NCBI GenBank assembly: GCA_963971575.1
Contig: OZ020616.1
Span: forward strand, 1,756,924 to 1,820,923
DNA from: Liopterus haemorrhoidalis
Lineage: Eukaryota; Arthropoda; Insecta; Coleoptera; Dytiscidae
Direction of reading: 5' to 3'
Length of the DNA stretch: 64,000 bases
Positions 1 to 9,672 of the stretch are shown here, one piece after another (position 1 is the stretch's first letter; every line of letters begins with the position of its first letter). The notes below the pieces were generated by a model. It made no database searches. It had not been told where the DNA came from and saw nothing but the letters and a program-made list of their open reading frames with translations. A program made the translations under genes and the position numbers.

Positions 1-489
1 GAGACCAAAGCGGAATATTCACGGCAAGAAAGTAATGGTCTGTATATGGTAGAACCAGAAGGTGTAGTGTATCATGAGCTATTAAAGCAGATCCAAACTA
101 TCAACGCTGAATTTTATCAACAACAATTGCTCCGTTTTAGCAACACATTGAAGAATAAGCGGCCGGAATATGCAAAGAGACACGACGTGATCCTCCAGAA
201 TGATAACGCTAGACCACATGTTGACAAGATTGTGAAGGCCACCTTGGAAGCACTTGGCTGGGACGTTTTACCTCACCCGCTGTAATCATCAGACATTGCT
301 CCATCAGATTATCACTTGTTCAAATCGATTGCACATGGGCTTTCTGGTCAGCACAATTATGAAGAAATAGAGAAATGGCTCAATGAATGGATCGCTTCGA
401 AGGACGAGTCGTTTTTTCGTCATAGAATACAACAACTGCCAGACAGATGGGAAAAAATAATAGCACGCGATGGCAAATACTTCGTATAG
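1..489 (+). pseudogene. Mariner (DD34D) transposase, C-terminal half, broken
   Basis: This is the 3' half of a mariner transposase running in from the left edge. The second catalytic Asp region (LQNDNARPH) and the third (DIAPSDYHLF) are both present, and the C-terminal helix region ends at a TAG at 487-489. There is a frameshift near position 50, where WWNQKG is expected. A TAA at 283-285 replaces a codon in the usual HPPYSPD motif, so the copy is dead. An AT-rich tail follows, but I could not define a terminal inverted repeat. Confidence 0.85.
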
Positions 490-1310
490 TGTATTTTTTT
501 TATGTTTTTTTACAAGAGTCTTTTATGGAGGAAAAAAATGGACCGAATTAATTCACACAACTTTTAACTATTAGCTTTTTCTATATAATCTATTATAATT
601 GGACGAACCAATAATATATAACCAATAAAACGAACCATCATTGATTTTAATATCTCTGTAAGAGTACGCCTATGTCCTCATAAATTATATCTTGTTATTC
701 AACAATAACCGAGTCCTCATTTTGTCCAGTCAATTATTATTACACCGCGAACTGCATGAATTTTAAAATAGTACTTTGAAATTCATATACAGTTCAAACA
801 GTTCAAAGTTTACTCATCCAAAATAAAAACTTTCAACACGTGCATTTACGTTCAGTTATAATTAATTTAAACACAGTACTGCACTCTCAATAAACCAATA
901 ACTTATTTACGACTGATCAAGCTCTATGAAATATACAAAACTGATATTTGAAAATCTCTACTCCACAATCTGAATCACGTTAATCTTCGTGGCATAAATC
1001 TATATAATTTTCTGCAAAAATCATCAGGTATATTTTCCCATTTTGGTGCCTGCGAGTTTTTAACTGTCTAGGTAATTTTTGACACAGAATCCAAAATAGC
1101 CGTCAGATTTGGTCTATTAGATCTAGTTTTTGAGATACGCTGTATTGGCATCTTTTACAATAAAATATCTTATTTCTTAACTTGTGTATTTTTCACGTTA
1201 TTACCGTTACCATTTGCTCCAACTGCCAGTTACAAACACAAAAGAGACAAAGTAAGGTATTTATTTCACAAAGTAGATAAATATACATTCATTACTTATC
1301 ACTTAAAAAT
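490..1310. other. AT-rich intergenic DNA, nothing recognised
   Basis: There is no sustained reading frame and no clear terminal repeat. The first 80 bases may still belong to the mariner 3' untranslated end. Confidence 0.5.
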
Positions 1311-2006
1311 GTTCTTTTGTACGACTTTCTAGCATTGAGTTTACCAGAACAGTCTTTCTGAAGACTCCAACAGTAGTAGGCCATCATGTGGCTATCTTAT
1401 CTTCCTTGATATCTATCTTCCATAGTTTTATGTCCTGATGGAATCTTTCCCTCGGTTCTTTACTAAAATCACCTAGGTTTTCTGGTAAGTGGTCATAATA
1501 CAACCGAGAATATTAAAGTTGGAAAGCATATTTTCCACTAATTCTCTGCCTTATGATTTCCAAGAAAATTTTGTACTACTTAAATAAATGAACACCAAGA
1601 ATTAGATTCAATCTCGTTCATTGATGTGGTTGGATTGGATTGTGGATCTTCAGTAGGTTGCCTTATCTGAGGACCATCAAAAATTCTGGCTTTCAGAAAC
1701 TTACGTGTGAAGTAGCCTACACAAAGTCCATCTCGATTTAAAGCCTTCAAAAATTGCTTCATAAGCCCAAATTCGATATGCAAGGCTGGAAATATAATTT
1801 TCTTTCTCGCAACCAAAAATTCGTTGACAACTATTTGTTTTTCTTGAATTATGATATTTCTTAATGGAAATCACCCAATTTCTGTTAACCCAGTGCTGAT
1901 CCTTAGCTCTGCTGTCCCAAAGACATAAAAAACAAGGGTATTTTGTATATCCACTTTGCTGTCCAAGGAGGAAGTTTACCGTTTTTAGATAAAAAACTAA
2001 AATCAA
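1311..2006 (-). pseudogene. Relic of a multicopy arthropod protein family, probably TE-derived
   Basis: Read on the minus strand, the pieces are collinear but shifted in frame. First comes LLGQQSGYTKYPCFLCLWDS with a Cys pair (about 2006-1880). Next is an HIEFGLMKQFLKALNRDG segment and GPQIRQ (1816-1640). Last, at about 1500-1311, come a GDFSKEPRERFHQDIK stretch, a YYCWSLQKD stretch and a basic tail. From memory, this order matches a protein found in many copies in arthropod genomes and in Hydra. I do not know its enzymatic function. At least two frameshifts and a stop break it. Other pieces of the same family lie at 42477-42731 and at the right edge. Confidence 0.6.
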
Positions 2007-2009
2007 TTA

Positions 2010-2553
2010 GTCTGTATCTCAAAAACTAGTGCTGCTACGAAAAAGAGTCCGGTATTTTTGGAATCAGCACATCAAAAATATCCAAAATCAGATCTTTGAA
2101 AAAATATGCACACTAGATTAAAAAGGTGTCCTATATTTTTTTTGTCCTTAACTGTACATTTATTAAAATTGTGTGAGCTACTGGTACCAACATTAATCTT
2201 TAAACTGTATCAAAGGAGCTCCTGATTTATGATTGTTTATCTTGGCTCTTAGTCTAAGTGAATATAAAGCATCGTAGATTTCAATGGTTTATAGTAACGG
2301 TTTTAATTAGTAACAATGAGGAATTTTACTTGGCTGTATTATCACAGAGAATGCCTAATTTCCACTGAAAACTTTCGTGTAAGAGTTTCGGATCTAATGT
2401 GTATAACTTAATTAAGTGTAACTATATAACAATGTTTGGTTTATAATTCATCTCCGTACTTTATGCTACATTAAATAACAATTAATAATTTCTTAGATGT
2501 ACATGGATTAGAGAAACAGCCCTGTTGCTGATTGCCCAGAGCATATATTAGGG
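2010..2553. other. AT-rich intergenic DNA, nothing recognised
   Basis: No coding similarity, long inverted repeat or tandem array was found on either strand. Confidence 0.45.
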
Positions 2554-2620
2554 CAGTGATACGCAAGTGGTAGGCCGCGGGTCTAAGTGGCATTTTAACC
2601 GTTATTTGGTGGCACTTGCC
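2554..2620. repeat. Possible hAT terminal fragment
   Basis: The stretch begins CAGTGATACGCAAGTGGTAG and runs into a GC-rich ccgcggg motif. This resembles the 5' ends of many hAT elements, which start CAGTG. No partner end or 8-bp duplication was found nearby, so this is weak. Confidence 0.25.
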
Positions 2621-2705
2621 TTTACAAAAAAGTATGAGAGAGTTTTTGCAGACAGTATAAATAACTAACGTAAAACGCGAAACATTACGTCAAATAAAAA
2701 TCATA

Positions 2706-2746
2706 GTTTTTTTTAGAGGTATAGAACTTTAAAATGAAATAAAACA
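2706..2746. repeat. Solo terminal fragment of the 112-bp-TIR mariner-like element
   Basis: About 40 bases, including TTTTTAGAGGTATAGAACTT, match the outer end of the terminal inverted repeats of the element at 52185-52749. The fragment stops where the tRNA-derived SINE begins, so the SINE probably inserted into or beside it. Confidence 0.6.
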
Positions 2747-2748
2747 CA

Positions 2749-2880
2749 TGCCGACAGGCGTAGCGTAGTGGTAACACATGTGCTGTGCGTTGCTAAGGTC
2801 TCGGGTTCAAATCCCGTTCAGGCATGGAATTTTCTCAAAAATAAAAATTGTCCAGGCTAATTGCCGAAGCAGCAAAGGCC
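2749..2880 (+). repeat. tRNA-derived SINE, copy 1
   Basis: A tRNA-like head (2749-2825) carries a good A box (TAGCGTAGTGG) and B box (GGTTCAAATCC). A body ending GGCTAATTGCCGAAGCAGCA follows. The same head plus body recurs inverted at 57516-57644. A shared non-tRNA body in two unrelated places marks a SINE rather than a working tRNA gene. The polymerase III promoter is internal. Confidence 0.75.
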
Positions 2881-3146
2881 GTTAAAGGTGTCATTGTAAA
2901 GCTAATTTAATGTACTTTTAGGAAAAAAATATAAAATTATCGATTCTCTATGCTAGATCAAAAGTTGACATTGATGATCATTTCCGATGAAACCGGAAGT
3001 GCCTCAGAATTCTTATAGTAACTTTTAGATGGGCCTTTTTGTCTAGTTTAACTTTTTTTCTGAAGATTTTTTTTATTTTTACAAATAAAGGAGATTTTCG
3101 GGGTGCCCCGTTTCAAATAAACACCCTGTATATATATCATTATATA

Positions 3147-3732
3147 CAGACGATTCCGCTTAATTGGGCCACCGCTTAGTTGGGGCAGCCGCTTATTTGG
3201 GCCAAATCTCAAAGAACAGAAACCAAACCAAGGAACCAACAGTAAATTTATATGTTTAATTGGGACAACATTCCGCTTAATTGGGACAGTAAATTTAAGA
3301 TCACAGTACATATTATGTTACACATATTTTCAAGAAAAAATATGTACAAAGTATTTAATATTACAGCGTTATTTTATGCAGGAAGGAAATGGAGGGAGCC
3401 CTACATCCGCACTGAATACCTGTGCTGATTTTGTAGAAGTGAAATGTTACAAAAATAAAAGACAGAATACACTTGACGCATTTTTGCATTGAATTAAATT
3501 GTATGTACCTATTTATTATTTTATTTTGGAATTTATTATTATTTTTTCTTAAAAGTTTATATTTTTTGGTTATATGTAATTTATAGTTTTGTGCAAGAGT
3601 TTATAAAATAATATTATTGAAAAAAAAATATGCATTGTTTAATTTTATGTGAAATTTGCTTAATTGGGGCAGCCGCTTAATTGGGCCAAAATGCCTAAGC
3701 CCCGATGTGTCCCAATTAAGCGGAATCGACTG
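3147..3732. mobile_element. 586-bp Tc1/mariner-type MITE, copy 1
   Basis: The ends are inverted: CAGACGATTCCGCTTAATTG on the left, and on the right the complement of CAGTCGATTCCGCTTAATTG. Inside the ends are repeated motifs of the form CGCTTAATTGGG(G)C. They stand in the same orientation near both ends, which is unusual. There is no coding capacity. A second copy at 25914-26489 is flanked by TA on both sides, which suggests TA target duplication. Confidence 0.8.
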
Positions 3733-4329
3733 TGCATATTTTTTAATTACAATGTTATTCTATTTAAAAATTTGTTTAATTTGCACTCCTTTAAAAACAA
3801 AACTATTTTTAAATATTCAAATATTGTTTTATTTATATTAATTATTAATAAATATGAGTAAAAACAATCCAAAATATATGGGTCCGCCAAAATATTTCCT
3901 TTATAAAAGCTTTCAAAGTTTCCGAACCACTGCAACAGTTGATTTAGTTATTTTATTCAAGAAATTGATATTGATAAGGAATGATCACAGTCAGATTGAT
4001 TCGGTCTCATAACTTCAAACATGTCTATTTTATTATTTAACCTCATTTATATTGCCAACTAAATTACGTACTTTGGAGGCTAAAGACTTCAGGATATATT
4101 ATTATAATATATTGTACATCATATTATTCATCATAATTCTTGTTTTAAATCAATCGTTACGTCAAAAATTCAATGGATCTCCTGCTGTTAAAAGAGTTTA
4201 TAGTATGAGACAGTGATTAAGTATTTGTTGACGAACGTAAAGTTGTTTACTTATATGTGTATTTTTAATAAAGTTTAAGGAATCCGCTAATATATTTCCA
4301 GTATGTTTATCTCTATATACCTGCATATA
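3733..4329. other. AT-rich intergenic DNA, nothing recognised
   Basis: No gene or repeat boundaries could be defined in this interval. Confidence 0.4.
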
Positions 4330-4691
4330 CGAGGGATGCCTTTTATATTTTGGGATTTGAGATAAAAACAATTATTTATCAACAAAAGTGCATTTATTGT
4401 TTTTTAAAATATTCTCCATGAAGATCAATACACTTTTTCATGCGTTTCAACCAATTTTCGAAGCACTTTTTCCACTCCGATTGAGGCTCCAAAACATGCA
4501 TATTGAACGCATCAACCGCTTCTTCAGGTGTCAAAAAACGTTGCCCTCGCAATTTATTCTAGATATGCGGGAGTAAAAAGAAGTCATTGGGTGCCAAATC
4601 TGAACTATATGGCGGATAACCCATCAAATCGACGTTTTGAGTGCTCAAAAAGTCACTTGTTGAGCTCGATAAAATTCCATTGATCCTCTTA
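4330..4691 (-). pseudogene. Mariner (irritans-like, DD34D) 3' end, interrupted
   Basis: A terminal repeat starting CGAGGGATGCCTTTTATATT is followed on the minus strand by the C-terminal third of a mariner transposase. It reads GYPPYSSDLAPNDFF (third catalytic Asp), a stop, then a region ending GEYFKKQ and a stop. The region around the second catalytic Asp is shortened. The element is cut at 4691 by a Harbinger-like insertion. Bases 4606-4691 recur at 5686-5770 on the other side of that insertion. Confidence 0.8.
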
Positions 4692-4909
4692 AGGATTCCA
4701 CACACCAAAGCGGCCGCGGTGGCGGCCACGGTAGCGGACACGGTAGCGATACGACTAGCGATCAGGTCTCCTCACACTAACGCGGTGGGAGTGGCGGTAG
4801 CGGTAGCGATCAGTTAGTGAATCACGGTATATAGTTGTATGATAATATTGATTGCGAGAATACAATAGAATAATTAATTATATGTAGAGGAGAAATAATA
4901 ATCTACTTA

Positions 4910-5303
4910 CAGTCGGTTTCAAACGGTTAGGCGGAACTAAATGGGAATTTCGTTCTTTTAGGTTGTCACGAAAAGGGACCTTGCTTGGGTTATTTCATTT
5001 TTCACGTTGGAATGTCAAAATTTAAAATTCCAACAATGAAACCATGGAAACGAATGACATATGTCAAACTTAAATTAATTTTCTTGCATATTTTAATGAC
5101 AAAAAATAAATAAATGGGATATTTGTATTAAGAATGACACAAAAAATCAAAATATAAAGAAAATGATATTAACCTTAACCAAAAAATGTTTGTTGCAAGT
5201 ATGATTTACAAAGCTTAAACAAAACGGCTAAAAAGCATTATTTAAACGATGAAAGTAACTAGATTGCAAAATCTAGTTCCGCCTAATCGTTTGGAACAGA
5301 CTT
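4910..5303 (-). mobile_element. TA-flanked MITE (family M), copy nested in the Harbinger-like element
   Basis: It is the reverse of the family M copy at 22437-22844. The ends read CAGTCGGTTTCAAACGGTTA and the complement of GTCTGTTCCAAACGATTAGG, flanked by TA. It is noncoding. It cuts the MADF reading frame at 5306, so it arrived after the host element. Confidence 0.8.
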
Positions 5304-5305
5304 TA

Positions 5306-5453
5306 CTATCAATTTCCAAAACTTTTCCTATTTCGTCCCACACTTTATTTGTTTTCCTAATATTCTTGTAATCAGGATGTGCTAAGTCATACAAAATTAA
5401 ATGATCCTTTACTGATCTATGATTTTTTCTGTTAAATTATCTATTTTCGACAT
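5306..5453 (-). pseudogene. MADF-domain protein, N-terminal fragment
   Basis: A start codon at 5453 opens MSKIDNLTEKIIDQ. After a frameshift the frame continues as LILYDLAHPDYKNIRKTNKV and then WDEIGKVLEI. The pattern LYD..HPDYKN...W.EI is typical of MADF, a DNA-binding domain of insect transcription factors and of the accessory gene of Harbinger elements. The frame is severed by the MITE at 5303. Its place inside an element with TTA duplications suggests it was that element's DNA-binding protein. Confidence 0.65.
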
Positions 5454-5685
5454 TATTTTCTTAAATATATTCACTCTGTTGTATATAAACAATGAATATC
5501 GCGCGGCCTAACGCAACTTGTCGAGTTTGGCCGCCAGTGTTTGGTGATCGCTAGACTGAACGCTGCAGTCGGTGGCGTTCTCAGATAGCGGAACGCTTGT
5601 ATGTGCGTGGTCTCATTGTATTGTATAGGTTGCGTTAGGCCGCTGCATTATCGCCACCGCGGCCGCTTTGGTGTGTGAAATCCTT

Positions 5686-5770
5686 TATATGGCGGATAAC
5701 CCATCAAATGACGTTTTGAGTGCTCAAAAAGTCACTTGTTGAGCTCGATAAAATTCCATTGATCCTCTTA
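5686..5770 (-). repeat. 85-bp direct duplicate of mariner sequence
   Basis: It repeats 4606-4691 with a single-base deletion. The two copies bracket the Harbinger-like element. Such a long direct repeat is not a normal target duplication, so a tandem duplication of mariner DNA probably came before or with the insertion. Confidence 0.85.
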
Positions 5771-6154
5771 TTCTTGTAGTATGAGGTATTTTAATGTTTG
5801 GAACTAATTTTTATTTAAATGCTTATTTAAGTCTCTATTGTCGGAAACATGTTTGATGTCTAGTGTTATTTTAAGGCTAATTTTAAACATTACTCGTGTT
5901 TCATTAGTGAGAATAACATTGTTGCGCGACGCCAGGGGAATGATAACAGACCTAGGGTAACTTTTATGTCTCTTAACCTTGAATTAGCGTATATATTCCA
6001 CTGGACACCCGATATTAACCACACTCACTGTGAGGTTAACTAATTGACGTAACTCGGATATAACCGGCATATGACTTTGTAACTGTAAATATTAGCATGC
6101 ATAATTATGTACGAAGATTCATTAAAAAATTCACGGACCAGCATTGCAATTTTT
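5771..6154. other. Intergenic DNA, nothing recognised
   Basis: The stretch may include decayed mariner sequence next to the duplicate, but I could not establish it. Confidence 0.35.
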
Positions 6155-6362
6155 AAATCGAATTAATGTCTCATTGCCCGTATTCACCTGATTTATCCCC
6201 TAACAACTTTTTTTGTTCCCCAATGTCAAACAAAAAATGCGTAGACAGCGATTTTCATCACCACTAGAAGGTGTTGAAGCTTTCGGAAACCATATTTTTG
6301 AGATATCAACTTCAGAGTGGAAAAATGTTTCGAGAATTAGTTTGAACGCATGCAAAAGTGTA
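6155..6362 (+). pseudogene. Mariner B transposase C-terminal fragment, part 1
   Basis: The + strand reads ELMSHCPYSPDLSPN with the third catalytic motif, then KQKMRRQRFSSP and a TSEWK region up to the MQKC position. It is cut at a TA (6361-6362) by the Mos1-like element and resumes at 7698. The upstream part of the element is missing. Better copies of this family lie at 9971-11234 and 28692-29968. Confidence 0.85.
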
Positions 6363-7697
6363 CTAGGTCTACAAGTATCCTGGTCAATACTATCGTCTTC
6401 CTGTAGCAATGTTTCCAATTTTGTATCTTCATAAGTATGAAATGCGGATATTTTTTTAAATAAAACACATTGAACTCAAAAGAACAGTAAAAGTTTATTT
6501 ATTCAAAGTATGGTCCATTAGAAGTTATACATTTTTCCCATCTTTCAGGCAATTTGTGAATACTTCGCCAGTAGATCTCTTCCCCTTTCCCCGCAAACCA
6601 TTCATCTAACCATTCTTTCACATTTTCATATGATCAAAAGTGCTGCTCGGCAAGTGCGTGACCCATCGATGCGAACAAGTGGTAATCTGAACGGGCCAAG
6701 TCTGGTGAGTAAGCGGCATGGGGTAGCACTTTCCACTTGAGTGCCTCCAATGTGTTGCAAACTGCTTTTGCATTATGTGATGGACCGTTATCGTGAAGAA
6801 AGATTACCTTGTGCTGTCTTCTTTCGTATTCTGGTCGTTTTATGAGCAGCGAATGGTTCAATTCGATCAGTTGTTGTTGGTAGCGTTGGGTATTAACTGT
6901 TTCACCAGGTTTTAACCATTCATAATAGACCACACCCTTTTGGTCCCACCAAGTACAGAGCATTGTCTTTTTGCCAAAGCGATTCGGTCTTGCAGTTGAT
7001 GTGGATGGTGAGCCTGGGTTCACCCATGATTTTTTCCGTTTGGGATTTTCAAAATAAATCCATTTTTCATCGCCAGTAATGATACGATGCAAAAAAGACT
7101 GTCTTTAGTATCGTGCAAGCAAAATTTCACAAGTGTTTTTGCGTTTTTCCATCTGCCTCTCATTCAATGCATGTGGAACCCATCTGCCGACTTTCTCATC
7201 TCTCGTAGGCGATTGGAAACAGCTTGTTGACTAACGCCTTACTGTTTTGCTAGTTGTTTTTGTGATTGACTATCGTCTTCCTGTAGCAATGTTTCCAATT
7301 TTGTATCTTCATAATTTTTTGGAGGTTTTCCATGTTCTTTGTCTGTAAGATCAAAGTCACCACTTTTGAAACGCCGAAACCGTCGTTCACACGTATCTTG
7401 CGATGGAGCATATTCACCATAAGCTTCTCGAAGCAGTCGGTATGATTCAGCAGCAGTTTTTTTCAAATGAAAACAAAACAGTAGTACTGTCCGCGAATGC
7501 TCTTTATTTGGCACAAAATTTGACATTTTTAACACAGTAAAACAAAACTATATGATCACTTTTCAAATTATAGCCTATATGCATTTGACACTTAATGATA
7601 ACTTAACAAAACGCCATATGTGTTGAAACTTTGAACTATACACTATGTTTGCGCGGCAAGTTTGAAAAAAATCCGCATTTCATACTTGTAGACCTGG
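6363..7697 (-). mobile_element. Mos1-like mariner, copy 1, with filler DNA in one end
   Basis: The right end is AATGCGGA-type sequence running out to GACCTGG. The left end begins CTAGGTCTACAAGT but is then broken by 57 extra bases (6377-6433) before the repeat resumes at AGTATGAAATGCGG. Of these, 45 bases (6389-6433) are an exact copy, in the same orientation, of 7269-7313 inside the transposase gene. The element sits in mariner B with an exact TA duplication (6361-6362 and 7698-7699). The second copy, at 36797-38056, lacks the filler. Confidence 0.9.
6499..7526 (-). pseudogene. Mos1-like mariner transposase, defective
   Basis: The start MSNFVPNKEH lies at 7526. In order come a helix-turn-helix N-terminus (FCFHLKKTAAESYRLLREAY), the region QSQKQLAKQ followed by TAA, then HRIITGDEKWIYFENP (first catalytic Asp), FLHDNGPSH (second) and YSPDLARSDYHLF (third, 34 residues later). 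This is a DD34D mariner of the mauritiana type. Both Mos1-like copies carry the same TAA after LAxQ. This copy has further stops before HRIITG and after EQHF. Its catalytic aspartates are intact, but it cannot make a full protein. Confidence 0.9.
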
Positions 7698-7755
7698 TAT
7701 AAATCTTAAAGGCGAATATTTTGAAAAGCAATAAAACAGTTTGTTCCAATATATA
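7698..7755 (+). pseudogene. Mariner B transposase C-terminus, part 2
   Basis: It continues the frame broken at 6362, reading NLKGEYFEKQ and a stop, then about 20 bases of 3' flank. Together with 6155-6362 it shows mariner B was present before the Mos1-like element landed. Confidence 0.85.
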
Positions 7756-7764
7756 TATATCTTT

Positions 7765-8150
7765 GGAGAAGAAAGGTTGAACTGCATAACTGAATCTTAT
7801 TCGCTGATTTTTGTCCTTTTCCCCACGTTTTCTTCACTTTCATCTGCAGGGTTTTCGATAAAAACCTGTCCAATGAGGTCTGTTTCATCCTCCCTTTCAC
7901 AATGTTTCTGAAATGAGTTCGGCAAGTGTCATTAAATAGGGTCGTCGAATGCCCAGTTGTAACTTATTCTGATGTTTCTTTTGAATAAAGTCTGAAACAT
8001 TCCCAACATTTCGTTCATCTCACTTGTAGAGATAACCTCCTCCGCTCGTAATTCAAATTTTAGCTCTCAACTCAAAGCAAAACATCGGAGAGACGGCTTG
8101 TATTTCGAAAAACTCTTTAGTTGGGACACTCGTAAGTCAAGGTACCACTG
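7765..8150 (-). mobile_element. Tigger/pogo remnant with terminal repeat and C-terminal coding
   Basis: On the minus strand a terminal repeat (CAGTGGTACCTTGACTTACG, preceded by TA at 8151-8152) leads straight into late coding sequence. That coding reads EMNEMLGMFQTLFK, then DTCRTHFRNIVKGRMKQTSL and DRFLSK, a pattern typical of the C-terminus of Tigger-type transposases. A 5' terminal repeat joined to C-terminal coding implies a large internal deletion. The frame has stops. Confidence 0.7.
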
Positions 8151-9229
8151 TATTTACTATTTATAATGTTTTTTCATATTGCTAATAACCGTTATTTACT
8201 TTCTGTATGGCTATCTTTCAAACATCATGATTACAAACATATGTCATGAAAATTAAAGTTAAAAACCACCATTAATAAGAGACAAAACGTATATAAAACC
8301 AAACTGACACGCATGGTAACAAAAAAACATCAAAGCAATCTCCACAGCACTTGCAATAAATCAAGTAAGGCGAGTAGTTAAAGCATAAGGGAACAAATGT
8401 AAAGCTTCAGGTTGTTGGCAAGCTTTAAAACGTATATGTAAACATATAACCTGTACTTGTAGTTGTAAAAGGACCTCCTGCGGACGACCTGGCGCCTTCT
8501 GGCTATCGTGCACATAGTTCGTGAATGCATGCATTCGGTTAACGAGAAACAACTGGCCGTTGTCACAGCGACGTTTAATTACTTAACGTAAAGGTGTGTT
8601 GATGTGACACAATTGGATCAAATCATCCAGTGTGGTTGAATGCGTGCGCACACTATTCTGTCCGATCTACAAGAAACAAAGCGGATCTATTGCTATTATT
8701 AGATTATTTCAAGTGCGTCATATTCACAATGTATATGTTTATAATGTTGCTAATAATTACATTCATTAAATAGTTCTGCTCAAGATGACTGAATGAATAT
8801 ATAATACTATTAACAGTGTTGCCAATCTTCTTTTAACAATATGTTTTAAAAGAACCTGATTACGATGTACACATGGAAACAGGAATAGCAAACAAGGTAA
8901 ATAACCCAGATCGATATACTATGTAATATGGGATGTAATTAGCTAATACACTAAAAATAAATTAAATGTACATTATCATATTTCATAAAATATGAATAAA
9001 CACATACATTATAAAACATTATTTTGTAGAGTGAATTTTTACACATTTCAATATTTTGTCCATATTTAAACCTAGGATGCATACTTTTGGGTTTTTTGGA
9101 TTCTTGGAATTATTTAAAATCCTGTATTTTTGTTATATGTTGCATTTATTTTGATGGATGCTTTTGTTGAATATTTATAAACTTATATTCATTATAAAAA
9201 TGTAAATAATTGTTGTTATTATAAGGATA
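8151..9229. other. AT-rich intergenic DNA, nothing recognised
   Basis: Short open frames near 8361-8566 show no recognisable motif. No repeat boundaries were found. Confidence 0.4.
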
Positions 9230-9330
9230 TGTATCCAAAGAAATTAAGGAATGCAAGGAAATAAGTGGTCCTAAATTTGAGCCTTGTGGAACACCCGATT
9301 CAACCAAATATCAAGTACATTATACTGCAA
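9230..9330 (-). pseudogene. LINE reverse-transcriptase fragment (GVPQGSNLGP motif)
   Basis: The minus strand encodes ESGVPQGSNLGPL, the conserved motif just before the catalytic core of jockey/CR1-type non-LTR reverse transcriptases. Coding decays on both sides. Too little remains to assign a clade. Confidence 0.65.
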
Positions 9331-9354
9331 AAGGACATGTGTTAAGTTGCTATC

Positions 9355-9672
9355 TATATGAGGGTTGCTTCTTATATTTAAACTCTTATATTATCTCTCT
9401 ATCGTAAAGTTTGTCATTTTTGACGGTACGTACTTAAAACATTTTGACGTACGAGCGTTATTTGTGTTTATAGTAATTTAAAAAAAAATTTCTCGGCTAA
9501 AAATGGAATTAAATCGTGAACATTTTCGAGCGATTATTTTTTAAACTTGCGACGTGCATTAACCCAATAACAGTGCATCGATGAACTTAATTCGACTTTT
9601 GGCAATGAAGCACCATCAAGGACTACTGTTTATCGATTGTTTGTCGACTTCAATCGTGGCCGTAGTTTACTT
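9355..9672 (+). pseudogene. Mariner 5' end and N-terminal fragment
   Basis: A terminal repeat-like start (GAGGGTTGCTTCTTATATTT) is followed by ATG at 9503 opening MELNREHFRAIIF. After frameshifts it matches the mariner N-terminal helix-turn-helix (QQCIDELNSTFGNEAPS...TTVYRWF, by eye). It ends abruptly near 9672. It may belong to the same irritans-like family as 4330-4691. Confidence 0.7.

Larger units (their letters stand above)
4692..5684. mobile_element. PIF/Harbinger-like element with GC-rich ends and a MADF gene start
   Basis: The two ends are inverted copies: AGGATTCCACACACCAAAGC on the left and its near-complement on the right, continuing into GCGGCCGCGGTGGCG. The element is flanked by TTA at 4689-4691 and 5685-5687, the 3-bp duplication usual for PIF/Harbinger. 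The terminal 150-190 bases are strikingly GC-rich against the AT-rich surroundings. Inside lie a MITE (4910-5303) and the first codons of a MADF-domain protein on the minus strand. Known Harbinger elements carry a DNA-binding partner gene of this sort. No nuclease remains. Confidence 0.65.

Noticed and set aside
2749..2825. Functional tRNA gene
   Set aside because: A second copy shares a long non-tRNA body, and the acceptor stem is imperfect. It is a SINE head.
4706..4730. GCGGCCGCGGTGGCGGCC resembles a cloning-vector polylinker
   Set aside because: The same sequence recurs inverted at the far end of the element (5655-5670), with genomic mariner flanks. It is a transposon terminal repeat, not contamination.
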